Assembly: GCA_900546795.1 (NCBI GenBank)
Contig: UREG01000024.1
Coordinates: forward strand, 1 to 24,379
Reading direction: 5' to 3'
DNA length: 24,379 bases
Origin: an uncultured Veillonellaceae bacterium
Lineage (GTDB): Bacteria; Bacillota; Negativicutes; Veillonellales; Megasphaeraceae
A program made the position numbers and the translations under genes. Below, one piece after another: positions 14,693 through 22,150 of this stretch; the first letter of the stretch is position 1, and the number at the start of each line of letters is the position of its first letter. The notes under the pieces were generated by a model that was not told the DNA's origin, did no database searches, and worked only from the letters and a program-made list of their open reading frames with translations.

Positions 14693-16612
14693 TTAGTTAT
14701 CATCGGATATGTGTATATCAAATTCCGCCATTTTCTTATACAAGGTGCTGCGGCTGCATCCCAGGAGTTTTGCAGTTCGGGAAATATTCAGCCGGTTTAC
14801 TTGAAGCGCTTCCAAGATAGCGACCCGCGTCCATTTTTCCAGTTTTATTTTTTCTCCGTTCTGGCTTCTCAAAGGCGTATAGATATCCAGCGTCTGTAAA
14901 ATTTCTTCGTTGGTTACGTCGTTCATGAGCAGGACGGAAACCCGTTCCACAATGTTGGACAGTTCCCGAATATTCCCTTTCCATGGGTATTCACGGAGTT
15001 CGCCGAGAATATCATAAATTTGTTTTTGATAGACACGGAATTCTTCTTTTAAAAATTTGCGGAACATATCTTCGGCAATGAGCTGGTAATCCTGCTCCCG
15101 TTCCCGCAGAGTCGGCAGTTTCAGGGTAAGCACGCCTAAGCGGTAAAACAGGCTTTCCAAGAAATTGCCTTTTTCAATTTCCTTTACCAGATTTTTTCTG
15201 GTAGAAGCGATGAACCGCACGTCTACCGGAACGATATCGTCGCCGCCGATTCGCCGTACTTCCCGTTCCTGCATCACCCGCAGGATACGCGCCTGGTTGT
15301 TGCGGGACAGTTCGCCAATTTCATCAAAAAATATCGTCCCTTCATGCGCCAGTTCTATCAGCCCCGGTTTGCCGCCTTTGCCGTGTTCATCTTTGGCATG
15401 TCCAAATAGAGCTTCTACCGTAGCTTCTTCTGACATCGCCATACAGTTTACCGTTACAAACGGCTGGTGTTTCCGCTTGCTTTCCCGATGAATGCTCTGG
15501 GCAAACATTTCTTTTCCCGTTCCCAATTCACCTAGCAGCAGGATCGGCGATTCCGTGCGGGCATATCCTTTTGCAATGCGGATCGCCCGTTTGATCGCAT
15601 TCGATTCTCCAATCACATCATAGAAACGAAATTTAGACACAAACCCTTTTTTATGCAAATTGCTCCGTATCTTTTGTTCCGTTACCCGAATAGAATCAAT
15701 ATCGCGGAAGGTGGCAACGACCCCGCACACTTCATCGTCGATCACGATCGGTATCCGGTTAGTATTCAGCACCACGTCTTTTATCCGCATCAGTTCGTCC
15801 GTTTGCTTTTCCCCTTCCCGCAGGACTTCCGGCAGCTTCGTATCCGGCAGAACTTCTTCGATATATTTTCCGATATATGGTTTATTTTTCAGCGGCAAGA
15901 TCGCTTCCGCTTGTTTATTGACGATCTCTACTTTGCCTTCTTTATCGATCGCAATGATGCCGTCATGCGTATAATTGAATATCGTTTCATACCGTTCCAG
16001 CCGCAGCTGCAGCATTTGTTTCCGTTTATTTTCCATCGCCAGCACATGCACCATCTGACGCGCCGCATCCAATGCCGCGCTTACGCTGGCGCGGGACGTT
16101 TCTACCGTTACATGGGGAAAGTCGATTTCCCGCGCATACCGTTCGCTGATACTGCCGCCGCAGCCTAATACCGCTCCTTCTCTGGCAGCGCGAATCACAC
16201 TGTCCCGGCAGCTTTCATCGTCGTTAAATTCATAGTACCGGCTATCGATATTCAGCAGATAACACAAGGTCTTGATATCTTCCGGTATGACGCCCTCATA
16301 AGAAAAGAATGCGACCGGCCCTTTTTTCTTTTGCGCCAATTCAAAGACATTAATATAGTCAGCACTGGTAATTTCTACGCCAATAACCGGCACATTCAGG
16401 TTTTCTTCCAAAAATTTCTGCGTTCCCTTACGGCTTACGACTACTTTTATGCCCCGCTCGATGCCTTCTCGGGCATGCTGAAGCGCCATCGGGAGCGCAC
16501 CATTTTCTCCCAACACTTTCACTTCTGCCGATTCGTTCCTCTCCCAAATCAGCTCCTGCACCATTTTCCCCATTTTTTCCGTAGGGGCAATAAATAAAAT
16601 ATCCGCTTTCAT
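14693..16612 (-). CDS. PrpR-type AAA+ regulator (PrpR_N-PAS-AAA-Fis HTH) lacking the GAFTGA motif
   Basis: 639 aa, ATG 16610-16612 with GGAGGC upstream. The domains are an N-terminal propionate-regulator-like sensor (about 1-190), a PAS domain (about 205-310, YETIFNYTHDGIIAIDKEGK), the AAA+ domain of bacterial enhancer-binding proteins (about 332-575) and a C-terminal Fis-type helix-turn-helix (590-639, NISRTAKLLGCSRSTLYKKM). Walker A is GELGTGKE (361-368, usually GESGTGKE) and Walker B TIFFDE (426-431). Between LFG and GGKPGL, where sigma-54 activators have YEKGAFTGA, it reads HAKDEHGK (405-412): the GAFTGA loop is gone. FLESLFYRL also lacks the first arginine-finger Arg, and ASTRKNL replaces the AATNRDL sensor. 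TyrR of E. coli is similarly altered and works with sigma-70. It probably controls organic-acid genes, perhaps prpF-rraA nearby. Confidence 0.93.
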   Translation of the reverse strand: MKADILFIAPTEKMGKMVQELIWERNESAEVKVLGENGALPMALQHAREGIERGIKVVVSRKGTQKFLEENLNVPVIGVEITSADYINVFELAQKKKGPVAFFSYEGVIPEDIKTLCYLLNIDSRYYEFNDDESCRDSVIRAAREGAVLGCGGSISERYAREIDFPHVTVETSRASVSAALDAARQMVHVLAMENKRKQMLQLRLERYETIFNYTHDGIIAIDKEGKVEIVNKQAEAILPLKNKPYIGKYIEEVLPDTKLPEVLREGEKQTDELMRIKDVVLNTNRIPIVIDDEVCGVVATFRDIDSIRVTEQKIRSNLHKKGFVSKFRFYDVIGESNAIKRAIRIAKGYARTESPILLLGELGTGKEMFAQSIHRESKRKHQPFVTVNCMAMSEEATVEALFGHAKDEHGKGGKPGLIELAHEGTIFFDEIGELSRNNQARILRVMQEREVRRIGGDDIVPVDVRFIASTRKNLVKEIEKGNFLESLFYRLGVLTLKLPTLREREQDYQLIAEDMFRKFLKEEFRVYQKQIYDILGELREYPWKGNIRELSNIVERVSVLLMNDVTNEEILQTLDIYTPLRSQNGEKIKLEKWTRVAILEALQVNRLNISRTAKLLGCSRSTLYKKMAEFDIHISDDN

Positions 16613-16710
16613 ACTGCCTCCGCACCCAATGAAATCTGTTTATGATTCATTATATCATGCTTTAACTGCAATAATAAACAGATAAACCACTCGTATGAAC
16701 AGGGAAAACA

Positions 16711-16719
16711 TGCTACACT
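16711..16719 (+). promoter_or_regulatory. Possible extended -10 of the DNA glycosylase gene
   Basis: TGCTACACT (TG at 16711-16712, TACACT 16714-16719) lies 30 bases before the start codon; no recognisable -35 was seen at the right distance. Weak call. Confidence 0.35.
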
Positions 16720-16748
16720 AAAACAAATTTATCTGAGGAGGTTCCGCA

Positions 16749-17396
16749 ATGAAACGTCTCTTTCCTTACGGTGAAAAGGAAATCTCTTATTTAAAGCAAA
16801 AGGACCGCCGGCTGGCAGCAGTGATCGATCAGGTCGGCCCCATCGTCCGCTATACAGACAGCGATTTATTTTCTTCGGTCATTCATCATATCATCGGTCA
16901 GCAAATCTCCACCAAAGCGCAGGCTACCATCTGGCAGCGGCTTCAGGACAAAGTATCTCTCGTCACGCCGGACTCCATCGCCTCGCTCTCGGAAAGCGAA
17001 TTGCAGTCGATCGGCATTTCGTACCGCAAAGCTTCGTACATCCAGGACTTTTGCCATAAAATACAAAGCGGTGCGTTCGCTCTGCATGCCGCAGCCGCCA
17101 TGAATGATGAAGAAGCGATCCGTTACCTGGCTTCTTTAAAAGGCATCGGCCGCTGGACAGCGGAAATGATTTTGCTGTTTTGTCTTTGCCGGCCAAATAT
17201 ATTTAGCTGCGACGATTTGGCAATCCAGCGGGGGCTGCGCATGATCTACCGGCACCGCCAAATCACAAAACCGCTGTTTGAAAAATATCGCCGCCGGTTT
17301 TCTCCGTACGGAAGTACAGCCAGCTTATATATCTGGGCCGTTTCCAATGGCGCCATACCGGAACTGAAAGATACGGTGCCTTACACAAAAAAATAA
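16749..17396 (+). CDS. AlkA-type DNA-3-methyladenine glycosylase (HhH-GPD)
   Basis: 215 aa, ATG 16749 with AGGAGG (16736-16741) upstream. It removes alkylated bases such as 3-methyladenine to start base-excision repair. The HhH-GPD core is clear: SSVIHHIIGQQIS (42-54), the helix-hairpin-helix LKGIGRWTAEMILLF (130-144) and the catalytic Asp in SCDDLAIQRGL (D156). It lacks the extra N-terminal beta-domain of E. coli AlkA (282 aa), like the shorter Mag-type proteins of Firmicutes. There is no iron-sulfur cysteine loop at the C-terminus, which argues against endonuclease III or MutY. It is monocistronic and divergent from the PrpR-type gene. Confidence 0.93.
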   Translation: MKRLFPYGEKEISYLKQKDRRLAAVIDQVGPIVRYTDSDLFSSVIHHIIGQQISTKAQATIWQRLQDKVSLVTPDSIASLSESELQSIGISYRKASYIQDFCHKIQSGAFALHAAAAMNDEEAIRYLASLKGIGRWTAEMILLFCLCRPNIFSCDDLAIQRGLRMIYRHRQITKPLFEKYRRRFSPYGSTASLYIWAVSNGAIPELKDTVPYTKK

Positions 17397-17444
17397 AACG
17401 AAAACAGCAGCGCCGCTTTTATTACGGGCTGCTGTTTTCGTTTT
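17395..17444. terminator. Bidirectional terminator between the glycosylase and rraA-like genes
   Basis: 17-bp perfect stem AAAACGAAAACAGCAGC (17395-17411) / GCTGCTGTTTTCGTTTT (17428-17444) with a 16-nt loop. It starts in the last codon (stop) of the glycosylase gene and ends 11 bases before the stop of the convergent rraA-like gene. Confidence 0.9.
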
Positions 17445-17455
17445 TATTCCACTTT

Positions 17456-18061
17456 TTAGTTTTCGCCTAATACGTTTTTCAAATATTCTCTGGCAGTTTC
17501 ACGGGACTGCAAATATTTTGCCGCCCGTTCTTCATCTTTTTTCAATTTTTCCCCGGCCTTTTTTATAATCGTTTCATAGTCCGCCTCAGGAATGACGGCG
17601 ATACCGTCTTCATCGGCCATGATGATATCGCCCGGGCACACGGCCACTCCGCCGCATTGTATCGGCACATGCGTACGCCCTTTATTCTGTTTGCAGCTTG
17701 CCGCCGGCACTACGTCTAGACACCAAACGGGAAATCCTGCTGCCAAAATTCCTGCTTTGTCCCGCACGCAGCCGTTGGTAACCAATCCTGCCAAACCAAC
17801 CGCTTTCATCAGGCCGATCACGAAATCGCCGGCTACCGTTCGTTTCGTATAGGATCCGGCATCTACTACCAGCACTTGTCCCGGTTTTGCTTCATAAATC
17901 CCCCTCAGCAGCGCCAGATTGTCTCCGGGAACCATTTGTACGGTATACGCGCTCCCGCAGCACTGCATCGTCCCGCTCAGCGCTTTTATTTCCGGCGACA
18001 TGATATTCTGTCCGCCCATACCGTCTGCAATCAGCGGCGTAGGCATATAAGCATAGGTCAT
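17456..18061 (-). CDS. RraA-like protein, probable 4-hydroxy-4-methyl-2-oxoglutarate / oxaloacid aldolase
   Basis: 201 aa. It carries the fold signatures of the RraA/HMG-aldolase family: GDNLALLRGIYEAKPGQVLV (46-65), the substrate- and metal-binding Arg-Asp of GCVRDKAG (R100-D101) and CPGDIIMADEDGIAVIP (142-158). Family members with this pattern are divalent-metal class II aldolases cleaving 4-hydroxy-4-methyl-2-oxoglutarate or 4-carboxy-4-hydroxy-2-oxoadipate to pyruvate plus an oxoacid, or oxaloacetate decarboxylases. True RraA (RNase E inhibitor) is smaller and lacks the metabolic context. The ATG shares a base with the prpF-like stop (TGATG), so the two are coupled and likely act in one pathway. 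The family call is strong; the substrate is inferred. Confidence 0.88.
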   Translation of the reverse strand: MTYAYMPTPLIADGMGGQNIMSPEIKALSGTMQCCGSAYTVQMVPGDNLALLRGIYEAKPGQVLVVDAGSYTKRTVAGDFVIGLMKAVGLAGLVTNGCVRDKAGILAAGFPVWCLDVVPAASCKQNKGRTHVPIQCGGVAVCPGDIIMADEDGIAVIPEADYETIIKKAGEKLKKDEERAAKYLQSRETAREYLKNVLGEN

Positions 18062-19215
18062 CAGTTGCCCTCCTTTATAGGAACATACAAATCGCCTTTC
18101 ATAATGCGCCGCGCGCTGCGTTCCATACCTACTGCTGCCGGCGTTTCTTTATCTTCTTTGAGTTGTACAACAACTTCTACGACGCCGTCCGGATGTCCGA
18201 TGCGAACGATGCGCTCCGTTTCTTCTCCGCTAAAGCCCGCGATCTGATTTGGTACCGTTCCTTTTACCATGCAGGCGCAGGCGAGATTGTACAGGCCGCT
18301 TGCCGGACTCGTGCGATGCAGTTTACGGGAAGATATCACTTTTGTCAGTATATCCACGTCTTCTTTTTTTACCATTTTTCCGCTCAGCGTCATATAGTCC
18401 TGCGCCGGAGCCAACATGGCAAACTTAGGGATATTCGGCTTTTTATATTTTGCTTCTTCGATATCTTTTGATATCCCGGACTGCACGGCGGCGATATCCC
18501 GCACTCCATTCATCAAGTCCATCAGCGCAGCGTTGCCTGCTACGTCGCCGCTCATTTCCGTTCCGGTCAGCCCAAATTGGCGGCCGTCAGCAAATACGAA
18601 GGGGTTGATCAGATCGGCAAACGTAATCGTATAGGCTTTTCCGTCTTTTTCAATGACACTTTCTTTTCCCATCGGCAAAAACGAGCCCGTAATCTCTCCG
18701 CCGGGATCCATGATGGATACCGTTAATTTTGCGCTGTCCCGCACCAGGCCTGCCAATTTAAAGTTCCCCGTCTCTTCCGTTACTCCGTCCGCCGTTACCG
18801 GTACGACAAGGCGCAAAATCTTTTTGATATTCGTATTGTACAAGAAAACTTCCTGTTCTTTCGCTCCCGGCGCAGCTGTTACCAACCCTTCATCGATAGC
18901 AAACGCTCCGGCTGCCGCCATTAAATTGCCGCAGGTTCCTTTTTCGTCTACGACAGGATTTGCCAGTCCCATCTGGAAAAATGTCCAATCCGCATCAGCC
19001 CCTTCTACCGTCGGCGGCCCGATCACGCAGACTTTGCTGGTGGAAGAGGAAGCGCCGCCCAATCCATCTACCTGAGACGGATTATAGCTGTCTATCCCCG
19101 TCAGAAATATCCAGTCCCTCAGCGCCGTATCTTCGGGCAGATCTTCTTTCTTAAAAAATATACCGCGGCTTGTACCGCCGCGGTATACCGTGCAAGGTAC
19201 AGTAAACTGAGACAT
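18061..19215 (-). CDS. PrpF-family isomerase (2-methylaconitate / methylitaconate / oxalomesaconate type)
   Basis: 384 aa, ATG 19213-19215 with AAGGAGGG six bases upstream. PrpF-family proteins have two diaminopimelate-epimerase-like lobes and move a double bond in unsaturated carboxylates. Visible hallmarks: VYRGGTSRGIFF (10-21), GLGGASSSTSKVCVI (51-65) with K61 at the position of the catalytic Lys, GTCGNLMAAAGAFAIDEG (93-110), and SRKLHRTSPASGLYNLACA late in the second lobe. Relatives include PrpF (methylcitrate cycle), 3-methylitaconate isomerase, and GalD, 4-oxalomesaconate tautomerase. Pairing with an RraA-like aldolase recalls GalD-GalC or LigU-LigK, but no ring-cleaving dioxygenase, hydratase or methylcitrate gene is in the window, and the organism is likely anaerobic. 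The exact substrate is open. Confidence 0.9.
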   Translation of the reverse strand: MSQFTVPCTVYRGGTSRGIFFKKEDLPEDTALRDWIFLTGIDSYNPSQVDGLGGASSSTSKVCVIGPPTVEGADADWTFFQMGLANPVVDEKGTCGNLMAAAGAFAIDEGLVTAAPGAKEQEVFLYNTNIKKILRLVVPVTADGVTEETGNFKLAGLVRDSAKLTVSIMDPGGEITGSFLPMGKESVIEKDGKAYTITFADLINPFVFADGRQFGLTGTEMSGDVAGNAALMDLMNGVRDIAAVQSGISKDIEEAKYKKPNIPKFAMLAPAQDYMTLSGKMVKKEDVDILTKVISSRKLHRTSPASGLYNLACACMVKGTVPNQIAGFSGEETERIVRIGHPDGVVEVVVQLKEDKETPAAVGMERSARRIMKGDLYVPIKEGN

Positions 19216-19256
19216 ATCAGTCCCTCCTTTTATGATAATGCTTTACTAATATATGT

Positions 19257-19326
19257 ATTGTACCCAAAAAGCATATGTTCATAAAATACTGTTTGCTTAT
19301 GTCCCTTCATGCCGGAAACACATAAG
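19257..19326 (-). promoter_or_regulatory. Likely promoter/operator of prpF-rraA
   Basis: On the minus strand TACAAT (19257-19262) is a good -10, with a weak TTTATG (19280-19285) 17 bp upstream. Further upstream CTTATGT (19296-19302) and ACATAAG (19320-19326) form a 7-bp inverted repeat with a 17-nt gap, ending directly at the LysR stop codon. A weak -35 plus an upstream dyad suits a promoter activated by a LysR-type protein. Confidence 0.45.
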
Positions 19327-20232
19327 TCAGTTCTGTACCGTATTTCGCTCTTCTTTTCTATGGACCTGCTCGTTCCAGTCCTGTTCTTCTATAAAGTCCA
19401 AAAAGGCCTGCACCAATTTCATTTGCTTGGCCGAATCATAGTATATCATCCAGGTATTTCTGATAACATGGCTGCCGTTATTGTACCGCATCGGTTCCAG
19501 ATACATAGGCTGGGCAAACCGCGCTGCCGATTCCGGCAAAAACGCATACCCCAGCCCGCGAACCGCCATTTCTCTGGCCGTTTCCAATAAATTGACCGAC
19601 ATGGAAATATGGGGCGCCGTTTCATACCGTTCATTCCACCACCGATCGATCAGCACCTGGATCATGGAATCGTTTTCGTATTCTACGCAGGGCATCTTGG
19701 GCAGGTCGTCCAAGGTGATCTTCTTTTTGGAGCAAACAAAAAACTTTTCCTGAAACAGCAGTTTTTTGACAGACGGCCACATAAATTCTCCTCGGACAAA
19801 AGCGATATGCAGTTCTTTTTTATACGCCATGTCATAAATCGTCCGGCTTGTCCCAGTCGATACTTTAAATTCTACTTTCGGATACCGTTCTTTAAATTCC
19901 ATCAGCAAATCGGGCAAAAAGTATTTTGTAAATAGGTTTGATGCGCCGATCCGAATGGTTCCGGAGATTTCAGTTTCCATATTCTGCAGCTGCTCTTTGA
20001 TCCGCTGAAACGAATAAAGCGCTTTATCCGCCTGGCTTGCCAAAAATTCTCCCTGGCTGGTGAACTGTATCCCTTTTCTTCCCCGTTCCGCAATCTTGAT
20101 TTTAAACGCTTCTTCCATCAGCTGAAGACGCCGCGACAACGCCGGCTGGGTCAAACAGAGCGCCTCTGCTGTCTTGGTAATATTTTTCTTTTCATAGAGC
20201 AATTTCAGCATCAGCCAATCTTTTTCATCCAT
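19327..20232 (-). CDS. LysR-family transcriptional regulator
   Basis: 301 aa, ATG 20230-20232 with AAGGGGG seven bases upstream. The N-terminal winged helix has the LysR pattern (LMLKLLYEKKNITKTAEAL, then LTQPALSRRLQLMEE, residues 7-42), then a linker helix and a periplasmic-binding-like effector domain from about residue 90 (SGTIRIGASNLFTKYFLPDL). Typical length. It lies 111 bases upstream of prpF-rraA in the same direction, with a promoter-like region between, so it probably controls those genes in response to a pathway acid. Most LysR genes are divergent from their targets; this one is co-directional and follows thiD by 23 bases, so it may also be read from the arsR-thiD transcript. Confidence 0.94.
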   Translation of the reverse strand: MDEKDWLMLKLLYEKKNITKTAEALCLTQPALSRRLQLMEEAFKIKIAERGRKGIQFTSQGEFLASQADKALYSFQRIKEQLQNMETEISGTIRIGASNLFTKYFLPDLLMEFKERYPKVEFKVSTGTSRTIYDMAYKKELHIAFVRGEFMWPSVKKLLFQEKFFVCSKKKITLDDLPKMPCVEYENDSMIQVLIDRWWNERYETAPHISMSVNLLETAREMAVRGLGYAFLPESAARFAQPMYLEPMRYNNGSHVIRNTWMIYYDSAKQMKLVQAFLDFIEEQDWNEQVHRKEERNTVQN

Positions 20233-20255
20233 CGCCGTTCCCCCTTATTTCGCAG

Positions 20256-21053
20256 CTATATACCGGCTTTTTGATATAAATCATAAAAATGATGGATAGG
20301 CCCGTGGCCATGTCCAATCGTTTCGCTGTTTACGATCCCGCGGTATACATATTCTTTTCCTTCTTTTACCGCTTCCGCCAGGGATTTCCCATTTGCCAGA
20401 TTAGCGGCTATCGCACTCGACAGCGAACAGCCCGTCCCATGAGTATTCTTGCTGTCCGACCGTCTGCCGCTGAAATGATGTACAGCAATTCCGTCAAACA
20501 AAACGTCGGTCGCATCTTCTATCCGATGCCCGCCTTTTACCAGCACGGCGCAGCCATACGCAGCATGCAGGTCTTTGCCGGCCTGCTCCATTTCTTCTAC
20601 GGTTTCAATCTTGCGGTCCAGCAGCACTTCTGCTTCCGGAATATTGGGCGTAATGACCGCCGCTAATGGAAATAAACGCTGCTTCAAGGTTTCCACGGCT
20701 TTTTCCGTCAGCAGCCTGTCTCCGCTTGTGGCTACCATCACCGGATCGACTACGACCGGCGAAGCTTTATACTGTTCCAATTTCGCCGCGATGGCTTCTA
20801 TCGTTTCCGGCACGCTCACCATACCAATTTTTACCGCATCTACTGAGATATCGTCAAACACCGCTTCTATCTGCGAAGCAATCAGCGCCGGACTTACGTC
20901 TTCATAGCCGCGGACGCCCTGCGTATTCTGCGAGGTAACCGCGGTAATCACTCCCATGGCGTAACATCCATGGGCAGCAAAGGTTTTTACATCGGCCAAT
21001 ACTCCGGCCCCGCCGGAAGGATCTACTCCGGCTATCGTCAATACATGTTTCAT
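20256..21053 (-). CDS. thiD: Hydroxymethylpyrimidine / phosphomethylpyrimidine kinase ThiD
   Basis: 265-aa ribokinase-family kinase that phosphorylates HMP and HMP-P for thiamine synthesis; close relatives phosphorylate pyridoxine (PdxK). Motifs: TIAGVDPSGGAGVLADVKTF at the start, the HMP pocket VTSQNTQGV, DPVMVATSGDRLL, and the anion hole with catalytic Asp-type region KNTHGTGCSLSSAIAANLA, closing with GHGHGPIHHFY. Typical length. ATG 21051-21053; its ribosome-binding site (AAAGGA) overlaps the arsR stop. No thi gene or TPP riboswitch is adjacent, so it looks like a salvage enzyme placed under an ArsR promoter. PdxK activity cannot be excluded. Confidence 0.93.
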   Translation of the reverse strand: MKHVLTIAGVDPSGGAGVLADVKTFAAHGCYAMGVITAVTSQNTQGVRGYEDVSPALIASQIEAVFDDISVDAVKIGMVSVPETIEAIAAKLEQYKASPVVVDPVMVATSGDRLLTEKAVETLKQRLFPLAAVITPNIPEAEVLLDRKIETVEEMEQAGKDLHAAYGCAVLVKGGHRIEDATDVLFDGIAVHHFSGRRSDSKNTHGTGCSLSSAIAANLANGKSLAEAVKEGKEYVYRGIVNSETIGHGHGPIHHFYDLYQKAGI

Positions 21054-21067
21054 TCATTCGGTCCTTT

Positions 21068-21433
21068 CTATCGTTCTTCTGCTACGTGTTCCAGCCCCTG
21101 GCACAACAGGGTAAACACATGATCGTCAGCCAGAGAATCCCATACGACTTTGCCTTCTTTTCTAACCTGCACCAGTCTTGCCTGCCGCAATACCCGCAGC
21201 TGATGGGAAACAGCCGACTGCCCCATCCCGATTTCCTCAGCCAGTTCACACACGCAGTGTTCCCCTTTCATCAGGGTATGGAGAATACGCAGGCGCGTCG
21301 GATCTCCCAGCACTTTAAATACATCTGCCAGCGGCTGGATATATTCATGCGGCATCTCTACCTTGCCGCTTTCTTCCCGTTCTTCCGGCATCGCGCTGCA
21401 CAGCTCCGAATGGATATGTTCCGTAGCCTTCAT
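21068..21433 (-). CDS. ArsR/SmtB-family metal-sensing repressor
   Basis: 121 aa from ATG 21431-21433. This start was chosen over the adjacent GTG because AAGGAG (21441-21446) is then seven bases away. The winged helix shows the family pattern VLGDPTRLRILHTLMKGEH-CVCELA-EEIGMGQSAVSHQLRVL. Metal sites, numbered from this start: the alpha-3 CVC (C60, C62) and a complete alpha-5 site D103-x-H105-x10-H116-x2-E119 in LADDHVFTLLCQGLEHVAEE, plus His and Cys in the N-terminal tail (EHIHSELC). This fits the CzrA/ZiaR/CadC group, Zn(II), Co(II) or Cd(II) sensors that release DNA on metal binding. No efflux pump lies beside it; thiD follows by 14 bases. A TTGACA is present upstream but no matching -10 was seen. 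Confidence 0.92.
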   Translation of the reverse strand: MKATEHIHSELCSAMPEEREESGKVEMPHEYIQPLADVFKVLGDPTRLRILHTLMKGEHCVCELAEEIGMGQSAVSHQLRVLRQARLVQVRKEGKVVWDSLADDHVFTLLCQGLEHVAEER

Positions 21434-21505
21434 CACACAACTCCTTTTTTGTTATATGCATTCATTTTCCTATACTTCCTATCTGATTGTCAATAATCTT
21501 CTCAT

Positions 21506-22060
21506 TTAATCCAAAAGCACTAATCCATAAATACTAAATTCTTTTTCCGGCCTATCCATTACTTTCATTGTGTAGCCGGCTCGCTCCGCCAGTGCGAACA
21601 CGTCGATTCCGCACGCTTCAGCCGATGGTCTGGCTTTATCCGGATGCAGACAGCGCTGCAAATTGCAGGTATCGCAGAGCCGGCATTTTCCGGCTTTCAA
21701 TGCAAATGCCTTATAGCAATTCTGAAAAAATGCAGCCCGTTCTATTTCCAGCAGGATCGTAAGCAAACTGGTATTGATCTTTGCATCAAACGCTTCCCAG
21801 CCAGTTTTTCCATCAGGAAGCGCCGCCCGATATTCCACCAGCATCGCCGTCTGATATTCTCTGACAAAGCGCTGCATATCTTCGAGCCCGGGCGTATACG
21901 GCGGACAGCACAGCGTCTGTCCGTAATTCGGACAGCCGTACTGACATTTCATTCTCGGCCACTGCGCCAGCGGGATATCGGCGCTGGAAATATACCGCAC
22001 GCTTCTTGCCCCTGCTTTCAAAGCAATTTCTTCCAAACTCTTTTTTTGCTTTTCTTCCAC
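21506..22060 (-). CDS. DUF2284 cysteine-rich putative metal-binding protein
   Basis: 184 aa from GTG 22058-22060. The more upstream GTG at 22069 directly abuts the ribosome-binding site AAGAGG (22070-22075), leaving no spacing, while the chosen one has nine bases. Two Cys clusters mark the family: MKCQYGCPNYGQTLCCPPYT (C39, C43, C51, C52) and a ferredoxin-like KCRLCDTCNLQRCLHP near the C-terminal third with another Cys in EACGID. These likely bind an iron-sulfur cluster or other metal. It is common in anaerobes, with no established function. It is monocistronic with its own promoter; it precedes the arsR gene in the same direction with a 72-base gap. Confidence 0.88.
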   Translation of the reverse strand: MEEKQKKSLEEIALKAGARSVRYISSADIPLAQWPRMKCQYGCPNYGQTLCCPPYTPGLEDMQRFVREYQTAMLVEYRAALPDGKTGWEAFDAKINTSLLTILLEIERAAFFQNCYKAFALKAGKCRLCDTCNLQRCLHPDKARPSAEACGIDVFALAERAGYTMKVMDRPEKEFSIYGLVLLD

Positions 22061-22088
22061 AGGAATCACCTCTTTTCATGTTCTTCTC

Positions 22089-22116
22089 AGTATAACATAC
22101 TTTATTCCGAGAGCAA
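22089..22116 (-). promoter_or_regulatory. Promoter of the DUF2284 gene
   Basis: On the minus strand -35-like TTGCTC (22111-22116), 16-bp spacer and -10 TATACT (22089-22094) with an extended TG (TGTTATACT). About 28 bases before the start codon. Confidence 0.55.
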
Positions 22117-22119
22117 AAA

Positions 22120-22146
22120 AGCATGACAGCACAGGGCTGCCATGCT
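22120..22146 (-). terminator. Terminator of the CMD-phosphoesterase operon
   Basis: Stem AGCATGACAGC (22120-22130) / GCTGCCATGCT (22136-22146) with one mismatch and a 5-nt loop, followed on the minus strand by T6. It starts four bases after the phosphoesterase stop codon. Confidence 0.85.
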
Positions 22147-22150
22147 TCTC

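Noticed and set aside
20940..21062. TPP riboswitch or other leader for thiD
   Set aside because: thiD follows arsR by 14 bases, leaving no room for a riboswitch, and no THI-box-like sequence was seen upstream of arsR.
22120..22146. Terminator read as serving the DUF2284 gene
   Set aside because: It is upstream of that gene on the minus strand; its T run and position place it at the end of the phosphoesterase gene.
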